Origin: Prochlorococcus sp. AG-409-J03
GTDB lineage: Bacteria > Cyanobacteriota > Cyanobacteriia > PCC-6307 > Cyanobiaceae
Assembly: GCA_003215695.1 (NCBI GenBank)
Contig: QCJZ01000001.1
Span: forward strand, 30,625-94,624
Direction of reading: 5' to 3'
DNA length: 64,000 nt
In this document: one piece after another, positions 38,454-47,872 of the stretch
Layout of the letters: each line of letters begins with the position of its first letter
Numbering within the stretch: position 1 is the first letter of the stretch
Notes under the pieces: generated by a model
Seen by the model: the letters and a program-made list of their open reading frames with translations, nothing else
Told to the model about the DNA's origin: nothing
Database searches by the model: none
Made by a program: the position numbers and the translations under genes

Positions 38454-39638
38454 CTATCTATCAACAGAGCCCATAATCACATCTATGGAACCTAATATAG
38501 CCATGATATCAGCGACCTTAGCCCCCTTCAGTATGTGAGGAAGTATCTGCAAATTATTAGAATCAGCCGCTCTAATTTTAAACCGCCAAGGAGTTACATC
38601 ATTATTGCCTTGAATAAATACTCCTATCTCTCCTTTCCCAGACTCAAGGCGAGTATATAATTCACCATTAGGAATCTTAAAAGTAGGTGCAACCTTCTTA
38701 GCTACATATTGATAATCAAAGCCTGACATATTACCTTTTTTTCCCTCAACTGTCCTTGTTGCCTCAAGATTTTCTGTTGCCCCCCCTGGAATCATCTCAC
38801 AAGCTTGTCGTAATATTTTTAATGACTGTCTCATTTCTTCAATACGAACTCTATATCTTGCATAACAATCCCCCTCTTTCTCCCATGCAATATCCCATTC
38901 AAAATCGTCATAACATTCATAATGATCTACCCTTCTCAAGTCCCATGGAACACCTGCAGCCCTAAGCATAGGACCAGAAAGACTCCAGTTGATCGCTTGC
39001 TCTTTTCCTATAACTCCTAATCCTTCTATACGTCTACGAAAGATAGGGTTATTAGTTATCAATTTTTCATACTCATCAATTTTTGGACCAAACCAATTAC
39101 AAAAATCTTTGCATTTTTCTAGCCAACCCCAAGGTAAATCACATGCAACGCCACCAATACGAAAATAATTATTATTGATCAATCTTTGACCAGTTGCAGC
39201 CTCCCATAAATCGTAAATCATCTCCCTTTCTCTGAAAATATAGAAGAAAGGAGTTTGAGCCCCGACATCTGCCAAAAATGGGCCTAACCATAGCAAATGG
39301 TTAGCTATCCTATTCAACTCAAGCATTATCACCCTGATATAACTTGCTCTTTTAGGTACTTTTATATTTGCCAAACGCTCAGGGGCATTAACAACAATGG
39401 CTTCATAAAACATACCAGCCGCATAATCCATGCGGCTCACGTAAGGAACAAACATGACGTTTGTTCTATTCTCAGCAATTTTCTCCATACCTCTGTGCAA
39501 GTAACCAATAACTGGTTCACAATCAACAACATCCTCTCCATCAAGGGTTACGACCAACCGTAATACCCCATGCATTGATGGATGATGTGGCCCAAAGTTG
39601 ACCACCATTGGCTCCGTACGCGTTTCAAGCTGCGTCAT
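38454..39638 (-). CDS. ndhH: NAD(P)H-quinone oxidoreductase subunit H (NDH-1 49 kDa)
   Basis: A peripheral-arm subunit of the cyanobacterial NDH-1 complex, which drives cyclic electron flow, respiration and CO2 uptake. The sequence has [26 protein letters not shown] and [16 protein letters not shown], all typical. The track starts at 39656; ATG 39638 (MTQLETRTE) gives 394 residues, the usual length. It lies 5 bases before menI and diverges from rsmH. Confidence 0.97.
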   Translation of the reverse strand: MTQLETRTEPMVVNFGPHHPSMHGVLRLVVTLDGEDVVDCEPVIGYLHRGMEKIAENRTNVMFVPYVSRMDYAAGMFYEAIVVNAPERLANIKVPKRASYIRVIMLELNRIANHLLWLGPFLADVGAQTPFFYIFREREMIYDLWEAATGQRLINNNYFRIGGVACDLPWGWLEKCKDFCNWFGPKIDEYEKLITNNPIFRRRIEGLGVIGKEQAINWSLSGPMLRAAGVPWDLRRVDHYECYDDFEWDIAWEKEGDCYARYRVRIEEMRQSLKILRQACEMIPGGATENLEATRTVEGKKGNMSGFDYQYVAKKVAPTFKIPNGELYTRLESGKGEIGVFIQGNNDVTPWRFKIRAADSNNLQILPHILKGAKVADIMAILGSIDVIMGSVDR

Positions 39639-39669
39639 TGGGCCCAACCAAAGCAATGTCTAAATACTA

Positions 39670-40593
39670 GTGAAAATTATGAAAGAAGGGCCAATTAGTT
39701 CAAGTTCTAACTTTAATCATGTCCCAATAATGGGAAAAGAAATAATTCAATCACTAAAGGAATTACCAAGTGAATTAACAAAACAAGGATTAATTATTGA
39801 TGCCACCATTGGAGGAGGAGGACATTCAGCTCAAATACTAGAGAATTTCCCAGGAATCAAAATTATTGGGCTTGATCAAGATCCAATGGCCAGAGAAGCA
39901 GCATCAAAAAGGTTAATAAAATTCGGAACAAGAATAGAAATAATCTCTACAAACTTCGCAGACTTTTCACTTAACGAACAAGCCATTTGCGTCTTAGCTG
40001 ATCTTGGAGTTAGCAGTCATCAACTTGATGAGCCTTCACGAGGTTTTAGCTTTCGTTTAGATGGTCCGATAGATATGAGAATGAATCCTGAGGAAGGTCT
40101 AAGTGCAGCCGAACTGATTGACACTCTATCTGAACAGGATTTAGCTGATTTAATATACAACTTAGGAGAAGAAAAACGTTCTAGACGTATTGCAAGAAAA
40201 ATCAAAAATGATCTTGTAAAAAATGGGGCATACAGTGGAACTCAAGCTCTTTCTTATGCAATTGCTGGTTGTTTTCCACCCAAGCAAAGACATGGTAGAA
40301 TTCATCCTTCAACTAGAACTTTTCAGGCTTTAAGGATAGCTGTTAATAATGAATTGAAATCGCTGGATAGCTTATTAGAAAAAGCTCCAAACTGGTTGTT
40401 AAAAGATGGACTATTTATAGTAATAAGTTTTCATTCACTAGAAGATAGAAGAGTCAAATCTAACTTTAAAGCTGACAATAGATTAAAAGTACTATCTAAA
40501 AAGCCCTTGAGAGCAAGCCCTCAAGAGATCGAATTAAATCCAAGAAGTAAAAGTGCAAAGTTAAGAATTTCTGCAAAGAAATTCTTAAAATAG
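39670..40593 (+). CDS. rsmH: 16S rRNA (cytosine-1402-N4)-methyltransferase
   Basis: A SAM-dependent methyltransferase acting on 16S rRNA near the P site. The 307-residue protein shows [10 protein letters not shown], a LGLDQD-like [31 protein letters not shown]-like [25 protein letters not shown] and [10 protein letters not shown]. The start is GTG with an ATG three codons later (39679). It diverges from ndhH across about 31 bases. Confidence 0.95.
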   Translation: MKIMKEGPISSSSNFNHVPIMGKEIIQSLKELPSELTKQGLIIDATIGGGGHSAQILENFPGIKIIGLDQDPMAREAASKRLIKFGTRIEIISTNFADFSLNEQAICVLADLGVSSHQLDEPSRGFSFRLDGPIDMRMNPEEGLSAAELIDTLSEQDLADLIYNLGEEKRSRRIARKIKNDLVKNGAYSGTQALSYAIAGCFPPKQRHGRIHPSTRTFQALRIAVNNELKSLDSLLEKAPNWLLKDGLFIVISFHSLEDRRVKSNFKADNRLKVLSKKPLRASPQEIELNPRSKSAKLRISAKKFLK

Positions 40594-40600
40594 ACTTAAC

Positions 40601-41749
40601 TTATTTTCTAAGATTAATCACTATATTTGTAATAATCTCAATAGCCTCTTTGATATCTTTCTCAGTAGTATTTCTCCCAATACTCATTCTTATTGATGCT
40701 TCAGCATCTTTTTTGCAAAGCCCTATCGCCTTTAGGACATGAGAAGCTTCCCCATTACTGCAAGCTGAACCACTAGTACAAAAAATAAACCTTCTTAATT
40801 GACTATGCAATTGACTTCCACTCACGCCAGGGAAAGTGATATTGAGATTATGAGGCAATCTTTGATCGATAGATCCATTAACAATCAATCCAGAAATATT
40901 CTTTTTTAATCCGCTAAACAATAAGTTTCTAAAAAATAAAAGTCTCTTATTCCTCTCATCCTGATCATTTTTTGTTATTTCGACTGCCTTTGCAAAGCCA
41001 ACAATTAAAGGGACAGGGAGCGTACCAGATCTTAATCCAAACTCCTGACCTCCTCCATATTGAGATGGTTCAAGCGGGAATCTATCCCTAATCACCAAAG
41101 CCCCAATACCTTTAGGGCCATAGATTTTGTGAGCACTCAAGCTCATCAAATCAATGTGAAATTTATTGGGATCTAAATCTAAGTATCCCAAAGCCTGAGC
41201 GGCATCAGTGTGAAAAGCGATTCCCTTTTCCTTACAAAAAGACCCGATTTCAGCAATAGGTTGTAAAACCCCTATCTCATTATTTGCAGCCATGACGCTA
41301 ACCAAAAAAGTATCTTTTTCAACAGCTTCAGAAAGTTGTTGAATATTGATTAAGCCATCTTTATTTGGTTGTAATTCTGACAAACGGAACCCTTCTTTTT
41401 GAAGCTGCCTAAGCGGATCAAGAACTGCATGATGTTCAGTTGAAACGGTAATTATGTGTCCGGGTTTTCCAATGAGTTGTGCTTGAGCTCTTGCATGTCC
41501 AACTAAACCCAAATTATTCGCTTCTGTTGCCCCACTCGTGAAAATTAATCTTTTAGGCTCGATATTCAAATATGAAGCTATTTTCTCACGAGATAATTCT
41601 ACGGCAGCTGAAGCAAAAATACCCGATCGATTATTAGTATTAGAGGGATTACCCCACAACTCATTCCAATAAGGAGCCATCTCCTCAACGACTTTTGTAC
41701 AACATGGTGTTGAGGACTGAAAATCAAAAACCAGATGATTATTATCCAT
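40601..41749 (-). CDS. Cysteine desulfurase (IscS/NifS family)
   Basis: A class V PLP enzyme of 382 residues that mobilises sulfur from cysteine. The PLP lysine is in SLSAHKIYGPKG near residue 204, and the persulfide Cys lies in the flexible TSGSACSNGEASH near 322. Motifs NNEIGVLQP and FHTDAAQALG are also present. The IscS/NifS-type Cys loop argues against the SufS subtype. It diverges from the rre1 response regulator across a 78-base gap. Confidence 0.93.
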   Translation of the reverse strand: MDNNHLVFDFQSSTPCCTKVVEEMAPYWNELWGNPSNTNNRSGIFASAAVELSREKIASYLNIEPKRLIFTSGATEANNLGLVGHARAQAQLIGKPGHIITVSTEHHAVLDPLRQLQKEGFRLSELQPNKDGLINIQQLSEAVEKDTFLVSVMAANNEIGVLQPIAEIGSFCKEKGIAFHTDAAQALGYLDLDPNKFHIDLMSLSAHKIYGPKGIGALVIRDRFPLEPSQYGGGQEFGLRSGTLPVPLIVGFAKAVEITKNDQDERNKRLLFFRNLLFSGLKKNISGLIVNGSIDQRLPHNLNITFPGVSGSQLHSQLRRFIFCTSGSACSNGEASHVLKAIGLCKKDAEASIRMSIGRNTTEKDIKEAIEIITNIVINLRK

Positions 41750-41776
41750 TGATTCATTCGTTAATCTAAATAATGG

Positions 41777-41801
41777 AGAGGAATAAAGGTTAATATCCTC
41801 T
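41777..41801. promoter_or_regulatory. Inverted repeat in the gap between cysteine desulfurase and rre1
   Basis: AGAGGA and TCCTCT form a 6-bp inverted repeat with a 13-base centre, in the middle of the 78-base divergent promoter region. A symmetric operator for either gene is possible. It does not match a motif I know. Confidence 0.3.
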
Positions 41802-41827
41802 TTAAAAACTCTAGAAGTCCAATTGTT

Positions 41828-42556
41828 ATGAGTGACCCAAATCCATCAACACAAGAAGTTTCTCAGACTCCAAGGATATTACTTGTTGATGACGAGCCTG
41901 GTTTAAGAACTGCTGTTCAGGCTTATCTTGAAGATGAAGGATTTCAAGTTACTACCGCTGTAGATGGAGAAGAGGGATGGGGAAAAGCTCAAAAAATGAT
42001 TCCTGATGTAATTATCAGTGACGTCATGATGCCTAGATGTGATGGTTATGGACTTTTAAAAAAAATTAGAGGAGATGAAAGACTTGGAGGGACACCTGTC
42101 ATTTTCCTTACTGCTAAAGGTATGACTGCTGATAGAACTCAAGGTTATCAAGCAGGTGTAGACGACTACATGCCAAAACCATTTGATCCCGATGAGCTAG
42201 TTGCAAGAGTTAAGAATGTAGTTCAGCGACAACAGCGATTATTAACTGAAGCAGCTAGATATGCGAATGCTGATGTTGGCCAAATGGCAAAACAGATTAC
42301 AGAAATCAAATCAATGCTTAGCCATGGGGATAAAAATAACTCCCGGAAAGATGATTCGATTCCTAATTTCACCCCAAGAGAGGCAAGCGTTTTGCAACTA
42401 GTAGCTGAAGGTTTGATGAACAAAGAAATTGCCAGACAACTTGAGACTTCTATCCGCAATGTAGAGAAATATGTGAGTCGATTATTTATTAAAACCGGTA
42501 CATCTAGTAGAACAGAATTAGTTAGATATGCACTTGAAAATCATTTAGTTACCTAA
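41828..42556 (+). CDS. rre1: LuxR/NarL-type response regulator Rre1 (Ycf29 family)
   Basis: A 242-residue two-domain response regulator. The receiver has LLVDDEPGLR, the phospho-acceptor Asp in VIISDVMMP near residue 66, TAKG and KPFDPDEL. The C-terminal LuxR helix-turn-helix is FTPREASVLQLVAEGLMNKEIA with VEKYVSRLF near 215. The architecture and receiver match Rre1/Ycf29, kept in plastid genomes. In other cyanobacteria Rre1 acts with Hik2 or Hik34 in redox or stress control. In Prochlorococcus the partner is not shown here. Confidence 0.85.
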   Translation: MSDPNPSTQEVSQTPRILLVDDEPGLRTAVQAYLEDEGFQVTTAVDGEEGWGKAQKMIPDVIISDVMMPRCDGYGLLKKIRGDERLGGTPVIFLTAKGMTADRTQGYQAGVDDYMPKPFDPDELVARVKNVVQRQQRLLTEAARYANADVGQMAKQITEIKSMLSHGDKNNSRKDDSIPNFTPREASVLQLVAEGLMNKEIARQLETSIRNVEKYVSRLFIKTGTSSRTELVRYALENHLVT

Positions 42557-42587
42557 ATGTATTTTTGAAAATTAAAAATTTAGTTCT

Positions 42588-43289
42588 CTAGTATTTCACA
42601 AATTCTATTAATTTCGAGAAATAGAAAGGAGCTTGATTCAACTTGCTTTTGACCACTTTAAAGCCAGATTGCTTTGCAGCTTCGATAATTCCAGTCTCCC
42701 TTAATGTATAGGCCCGAGTAGTTTTACTGGGTCCAGGGAATAGTTGACCAATACCTTTCAAAATGGCTAGTAAAGGAGTATAAGGCGCAAAGCTAACAAT
42801 TAATCTCTCATCAGATAATTGACAAAGATGTTTGACCATTGCCTCAGCCTCCTGTTGAGGATAGTGAATGAAAACATCTAAGCAAATCACTGTATTAAAT
42901 GACCCTTTCAAATTCTCTAAATCAGATGTTCGAAAATTCAACTTATTGAAGTCCAAACCTGCTTCCTTAGCCCTGTTTTTTGTCTCATTTATCATCGCTT
43001 CAGAAATATCACTTAAATGAATCGATTTGGCTCCCAGTTTTGCCAATGGAATACTTAAACTACCAACACCGCAACCAGCATCACAGAAACTTTTGTCCTT
43101 GATATTGTCATACTCTTTCAACCAACTAATTACATCATCAACTGTCTTTTGGTGACCTATCCTTATATTTTTTTGCACTTTATTTACATCATCACTTTCG
43201 CTATATATTCGATTCCATCTATCAAACCCAGTCCCATTAAAATATTCCGTGACTTCGGCCTTTTCGTTGTTCTCAATTTGCGTTGTCAT
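42588..43289 (-). CDS. chlM: Magnesium-protoporphyrin IX O-methyltransferase
   Basis: ChlM methylates Mg-protoporphyrin IX at its propionate, an early chlorophyll step. The 233-residue protein has the typical N-terminus EYFNGTGFDRWNRIYSE, the SAM-binding FCDAGCGVGSLSIPLA near residue 66, and the conserved SFAPYTPLLAILKGIGQLFPGPSKTTRAY region. It is 29 bases before nagA on the same strand side, but no functional link is obvious. Confidence 0.96.
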   Translation of the reverse strand: MTTQIENNEKAEVTEYFNGTGFDRWNRIYSESDDVNKVQKNIRIGHQKTVDDVISWLKEYDNIKDKSFCDAGCGVGSLSIPLAKLGAKSIHLSDISEAMINETKNRAKEAGLDFNKLNFRTSDLENLKGSFNTVICLDVFIHYPQQEAEAMVKHLCQLSDERLIVSFAPYTPLLAILKGIGQLFPGPSKTTRAYTLRETGIIEAAKQSGFKVVKSKLNQAPFYFSKLIEFVKY

Positions 43290-43318
43290 TTAATCAGATA
43301 ATTACCTCATTACCAATC

Positions 43319-44479
43319 TTACGCAGCCAAATGCCAAGACAACTGTTGATTACAAGAATTCATTTTCCATCGAAGTAAAGACTGAATATTTTTTCCAATA
43401 AAAAAAGATTTTGAAGTCATTTTGTTCTGACTTAATACCATGCGTGGAGCAAGTGTTCCCATCCAAATAGCAGCAGAAGGGTCATTAATCCATTTAGCTA
43501 TTTTTTTGCATGCATCCAGTAAAGGCAAAGTAGATCCTGCAATTGTTTCATTTGGAAGTCTGCATAAACCATTTTCTACCGTTATCAAACGTTTGTCCCA
43601 ATTAAATGCTCCATCTCCTAAACCATAAGCTGATATTGCATCACTTACTAAGACAATTTGCTTTGGTGCAATTTTCTTTAAAAGCCTAATCATATCTGCA
43701 TGAACATGAACACCATCAGCAACCAATCCTAGGAAGACATCATCCCTTCTTGAAGCCGCTCCAATAGGTCCAATAGCTCGATGATGTAAACCTTTCATTG
43801 CATTAAAAGTATGTGTAATCATGGAAACTCCATGATTAAAAGCATTCATCGCCGAATCAAAATCAGCTGAAGAATGTCCCAATGAGACCACAATATTTAA
43901 TTCTCTTAGACGAGCAATAACCTCAAAAGACCCTTTCAATTCTGGAGCCAATGTCATTAATGCTATGTCGTTTTCAAATCCCTTTATTCTCTCATTTAAA
44001 GCAGAAATGCTTGGCTTACAAATACTTCCTATATCATGCGCTCCAGAATATGATTCGCATAAAAAAGGTCCTTCCATATGAGCACCAAGAAGTTGACATC
44101 TATTTTTCGAAGTATGTTTTTTAGCTTCCTTTAAGACCTTCATTCCTAATTGGAATTGATCTCGAGAACAACTAACAAAAGTTGGACAAATTCCTTCCAC
44201 TCCATCAAGCCAAAGTCGATCAAGCAATATTAATAATTCAGGTATTTTGTTAAAGGTTAAATCTGTAAATGAGATCCCTAAACCTCCATTTATTTGAAGA
44301 TCAATCCCTCTTGGACTTAGCCAATCACCACACCAATCTTCGTCATAAATTGATTTTCTATTACAACTTTTATCAATCGAACTAATAATTCCATATTCAT
44401 CTAAAACAAGTGAGAATAAATTATTTTCATCCTCGCTTTTATCTGGTTGAGGTAATTGAATGTTTATAATTTTTCTCAT
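43319..44479 (-). CDS. nagA: N-acetylglucosamine-6-phosphate deacetylase
   Basis: An amidohydrolase of 386 residues that removes acetate from GlcNAc-6-phosphate, used in amino-sugar or cell-wall recycling. Motifs seen are HMEGPF, LGHSSADF, MITHTFNAMKGLHHR, VADGVHVHADM and the catalytic Asp in LVSDAIS. NagB is not adjacent, so flux past this step is not shown in the window. It lies upstream of chlM on the minus strand and diverges from purE across a 79-base gap. Confidence 0.93.
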   Translation of the reverse strand: MRKIINIQLPQPDKSEDENNLFSLVLDEYGIISSIDKSCNRKSIYDEDWCGDWLSPRGIDLQINGGLGISFTDLTFNKIPELLILLDRLWLDGVEGICPTFVSCSRDQFQLGMKVLKEAKKHTSKNRCQLLGAHMEGPFLCESYSGAHDIGSICKPSISALNERIKGFENDIALMTLAPELKGSFEVIARLRELNIVVSLGHSSADFDSAMNAFNHGVSMITHTFNAMKGLHHRAIGPIGAASRRDDVFLGLVADGVHVHADMIRLLKKIAPKQIVLVSDAISAYGLGDGAFNWDKRLITVENGLCRLPNETIAGSTLPLLDACKKIAKWINDPSAAIWMGTLAPRMVLSQNKMTSKSFFIGKNIQSLLRWKMNSCNQQLSWHLAA

Positions 44480-44558
44480 TTCTTAAAAACTAAAAATAAT
44501 TAATGCAGGATTGATAAATAATTGGCATTATTAAAAATAAGATTTATAGAATTTAGAA

Positions 44559-45098
44559 TTGTCTTTAACCGAAGCTAATACATTTAAGAAAGTGGCAGTA
44601 GTAATGGGTAGTGATTCAGATCTTAAAACTCTTCAGCCTGCAGTTGCAATTCTAGATCAATTTGGCATATCTAATAAAGTAAGGATCTTATCTGCTCATA
44701 GAACTCCAAAAGAAATGATGGATTTTGCTCAAATGGCAGAATCAAATGGTTTTGGAGTCATAATTGCGGGGGCTGGAGGGGCTGCTCATTTACCTGGAAT
44801 GATCGCATCGCTTACGACCATTCCAGTGATAGGGGTTCCAGTCAAAAGCAGAGCGCTTTCAGGAATAGATTCTATGTATTCAATATTGCAAATGCCCGCA
44901 GGCATCCCAGTAGCAACGGTTGCCATTGAAGGAGGCCTAAATGCTGGCCTGTTAGCCACTCAAATTTTGGCAGTTAACAATACTGAATTAACACATAAAT
45001 TAAAAACCTACAGATCTGAACTTCACGACCTTGTCGTAAAAAAAGATCAAAGACTGAAAGAGATTGGAGCTAAAACTTATCTAGAACAAATGTCATGA
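44559..45098 (+). CDS. purE: N5-carboxyaminoimidazole ribonucleotide mutase PurE
   Basis: PurE catalyses a carboxylate shift in purine synthesis. The 179-residue protein has VAVVMGSDSDLKT and the phosphate-binding SAHRTP. It also has IIAGAGGAAHLPGM, VPVKSRALSGIDSMYSI and MPAGIPVAT. The start is TTG, about 13 codons before the conserved core; the frame has no nearer ATG. It stands alone and converges on cysC. Confidence 0.94.
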   Translation: MSLTEANTFKKVAVVMGSDSDLKTLQPAVAILDQFGISNKVRILSAHRTPKEMMDFAQMAESNGFGVIIAGAGGAAHLPGMIASLTTIPVIGVPVKSRALSGIDSMYSILQMPAGIPVATVAIEGGLNAGLLATQILAVNNTELTHKLKTYRSELHDLVVKKDQRLKEIGAKTYLEQMS

Positions 45099-45122
45099 CA
45101 GTGAAATTCATTACTAAATTTA

Positions 45123-45758
45123 CTAAGAAGTTTTTGAAATAATCTTTTTCTTCACAAGCAAGTCAGTAACTATATCTACACATTGATCAATCTCTAGAGT
45201 TCCAGTATCAATTTTCAATTCTGGAGACTGAGGATCTTCATAAGGACTTGAAATCCCAGTAAAGTCTTTTATATCTCCTTTTCTTGCTTTGGCATAAAGT
45301 CCTTTTGTATCTCTTTTTTCACAAATCCGTAAATCAGCTGAACAAAAAATTTCTATAAAATCATTTTCGCCTACCAATGATCTTGCGTTATCACGATCTG
45401 CTCTAAATGGTGAAACGAATGCAGTTAAAACAATGATGCCAGCGTCAAGAAAAAGTTTTGAGACCTCACCAATTCTTCTAATATTTTCTTCCCTATCAAG
45501 ATCAGAAAATCCTAAGTCTTTGCATAGACCATGTCTGATGTTGTCACCATCTAAAACGTAGGTTGAATAACCATTTTTGTGGAGAGCGACATTCACTGCA
45601 TTGGCTAATGTGCTTTTTCCAGAGCCAGATAAACCTGTAAACCAAAGTATTGCGCTGCGATGACCTCTTTGCTGAGATCTTGCTTCTCGATCAACTGAAG
45701 ATTGATGCCAAACTATATTGGTGGCTTTTGGGAGAGGAATTTGAGACTTTTGTTCCAT
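45123..45758 (-). CDS. cysC: Adenylylsulfate kinase (APS kinase)
   Basis: CysC phosphorylates adenylylsulfate to PAPS in sulfate assimilation. The Walker A motif is GLSGSGKST near residue 40, followed by [34 protein letters not shown] and [10 protein letters not shown]. The track frame starts at a GTG at 45821, overlapping the SUI1 gene. ATG 45758 (MEQKSQIP) gives the usual 211 residues. Both starts remain possible. Confidence 0.94.
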   Translation of the reverse strand: MEQKSQIPLPKATNIVWHQSSVDREARSQQRGHRSAILWFTGLSGSGKSTLANAVNVALHKNGYSTYVLDGDNIRHGLCKDLGFSDLDREENIRRIGEVSKLFLDAGIIVLTAFVSPFRADRDNARSLVGENDFIEIFCSADLRICEKRDTKGLYAKARKGDIKDFTGISSPYEDPQSPELKIDTGTLEIDQCVDIVTDLLVKKKIISKTS

Positions 45759-45810
45759 GAATTCAAACTTTTTATTTACTATTGTCCATGTTGATCGACA
45801 CAGTTTATTT

Positions 45811-46134
45811 TTAACCTCCACTCTGCTTTGGCCTAAAGCCCTCCTTTAAAAGGAAATCCAGAGCTTTTGAAATTTGATCTCCTTGCAACTCTAAACAATC
45901 GCCTTTCAAAGCCCCTCCTGTCCCGCAAGCAATTTTTAGATTCTTAAGAATTTTTTTTGCCTCTAATGGTCTTAATTCTAGTCCTTTAATGACTGTAACA
46001 AGTTTTCCTTTCTTTCCAGATCGAGTTCTTTCTAGACGAACTTGTCGCTTTCCTTTAGGAGTCACACTATTGTGAGTGTCATTCCCTATTGTTTTAAGAG
46101 GGTCATTAAATTCACTCCAGCCTCCTTTAGACAT
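45811..46134 (-). CDS. SUI1/YciH-family translation initiation-like factor
   Basis: A 107-residue protein with the eIF1/SUI1 core: [42 protein letters not shown], which I quote only in part as [16 protein letters not shown]. Bacterial relatives (YciH) affect start-codon selection fidelity. The N-terminal 50 residues are basic and low in complexity. It lies directly upstream of cysC, and the gap to the divergent trpB is 39 bases. Confidence 0.9.
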   Translation of the reverse strand: MSKGGWSEFNDPLKTIGNDTHNSVTPKGKRQVRLERTRSGKKGKLVTVIKGLELRPLEAKKILKNLKIACGTGGALKGDCLELQGDQISKALDFLLKEGFRPKQSGG

Positions 46135-46173
46135 TTTCTTTTTTTTGGCCGGTAACTATTTTCTCAATCTAAG

Positions 46174-47427
46174 GTGACAGATACACTCCAAACACAATTA
46201 AAAGATTCGGATTTATCTCCATTAACAAGGCCAAATTCTCTTGGCCGTTTTGGAAAATACGGGGGGCAATATGTTCCTGAAACTTTAATACCTGCCCTTA
46301 TTGAATTAGAGCAAGCTGCGAAGGAAGCATGGAATGATTCTTCATTCACTTCAGAACTAAATCATTTACTCAAAACTTATGTAGGAAGATCCACTCCTCT
46401 ATATGAAGCAAAAAGATTAACAAAATATTATAGAAAAAACACATTTAAAGGCCCAAGAATTTGGCTTAAAAGAGAAGATTTAAATCACACAGGTGCTCAT
46501 AAAATAAACAATGCACTTGGCCAAGCTCTTCTTGCCAGAAGGATGGGAAAGAAAAGAATTATTGCTGAAACTGGAGCTGGCCAGCACGGAGTTGCAACAG
46601 CGACAGTTTGCGCTCTTTTTGGATTGGAATGCATTATTTATATGGGAAAAGAAGATATGCGAAGACAAGCCTTAAACGTATTTCGCATGCAATTGCTTGG
46701 GGCCTCAGTTAAGCCAGTTACTAATGGCACTGCGACACTCAAAGATGCAACCAGCGAAGCTATTCGAGATTGGGTTACCAACGTAGAGACAACCCACTAT
46801 ATTCTCGGATCAGTTGCTGGTCCACATCCATATCCCATGTTGGTTAGAGATTTCCACGCAGTTATTGGAGAAGAAGCAAAGGAACAATGTCATCAAGCTT
46901 TTGGTAGATCTCCAGATGTGCTTTTAGCTTGTGTTGGAGGGGGATCAAATGCAATGGGCCTTTTCCATCCTTTTGTTGAAGAAAAAAATGTCCGCATGAT
47001 TGGTGTTGAAGCTGCTGGAGCCGGAGTCGAAACTGGTCGACATGCAGCAACAATCACCGAAGGTAGAATCGGAGTGCTTCATGGAGCAATGAGTCTTTTA
47101 CTTCAAGACAAAGATGGGCAAGTTGAAGAGGCCCATTCCATTAGCGCAGGTCTTGATTATCCAGGTGTTGGACCAGAGCATAGTTACTTAAAAGAGATTG
47201 GACGTGCTGAATACGCAGCCGTTACTGATGCTGAAGCTCTGGAAGCTCTGCAATTAGTTAGTAAATTAGAAGGTATTATTCCTGCGCTAGAGACTGCTCA
47301 TGCGTTTGCCTATCTTGAAAAACTTTGCCCAACTCTCAATAACAATTCAGAAATTGTCATAAACTGCTCAGGTAGAGGAGATAAAGATGTAAATACCGTT
47401 GCTGAAAAACTAGGGTCAAAAATATAA
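46174..47427 (+). CDS. trpB: Tryptophan synthase beta chain
   Basis: TrpB joins indole and serine into tryptophan. The 417-residue protein has the PLP-lysine motif [15 protein letters not shown] near residue 100. It also has [14 protein letters not shown], the phosphate-binding [30 protein letters not shown] and CSGRGDKDV near the end. The start is GTG. trpA is not in the neighbourhood. It converges on the rhodanese gene with 12 bases between. Confidence 0.97.
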   Translation: MTDTLQTQLKDSDLSPLTRPNSLGRFGKYGGQYVPETLIPALIELEQAAKEAWNDSSFTSELNHLLKTYVGRSTPLYEAKRLTKYYRKNTFKGPRIWLKREDLNHTGAHKINNALGQALLARRMGKKRIIAETGAGQHGVATATVCALFGLECIIYMGKEDMRRQALNVFRMQLLGASVKPVTNGTATLKDATSEAIRDWVTNVETTHYILGSVAGPHPYPMLVRDFHAVIGEEAKEQCHQAFGRSPDVLLACVGGGSNAMGLFHPFVEEKNVRMIGVEAAGAGVETGRHAATITEGRIGVLHGAMSLLLQDKDGQVEEAHSISAGLDYPGVGPEHSYLKEIGRAEYAAVTDAEALEALQLVSKLEGIIPALETAHAFAYLEKLCPTLNNNSEIVINCSGRGDKDVNTVAEKLGSKI

Positions 47428-47439
47428 ATTAAATTCCTT

Positions 47440-47814
47440 TTAGTACCTTGGAACCGATTGATCAACGTCTGTACTCCAAGCATCTATTCCCCCGACGAGA
47501 TTCCATACTCGATTAGTTATACCTTGCTCTAATAGCCAAACACCAAAATTGAGACTTCTTACTCCAGCATGGCAGACCACGACAATAGGCTGATTCTTTG
47601 GTAACAGTTCTCCTATGTTCCTGGACCAGTTTGCTGCCTGACTCAAAGGAAGATGTAATACTGAAAAAGAAAACGATGCAATAGAAAGTTCATTAGCCTC
47701 TCTCACGTCAATAATTAATGGTTTTTCAAAAGAATCATCTTCTAAAAGTTTATTTAACTCTTTTGGAGAGATATTTGAGGGAATATTCTGTTTCATATTT
47801 GACACTCTAAGCAA
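47440..47814 (-). CDS. Rhodanese-domain sulfurtransferase
   Basis: A single rhodanese domain of 124 residues. It has IDVREANEL near residue 37 and the active-site loop VVVCHAGVRS near residue 81, with an intact catalytic Cys. The partner and physiological sulfur acceptor cannot be told. It stands alone on the minus strand between trpB and the DUF3352-like gene. Confidence 0.9.
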   Translation of the reverse strand: MLRVSNMKQNIPSNISPKELNKLLEDDSFEKPLIIDVREANELSIASFSFSVLHLPLSQAANWSRNIGELLPKNQPIVVVCHAGVRSLNFGVWLLEQGITNRVWNLVGGIDAWSTDVDQSVPRY

Positions 47815-47872
47815 AGATTAAGCTTTCTTTTATCAAAGATCAACAAGTATAAAAATCTAGAACATTAAAAAC

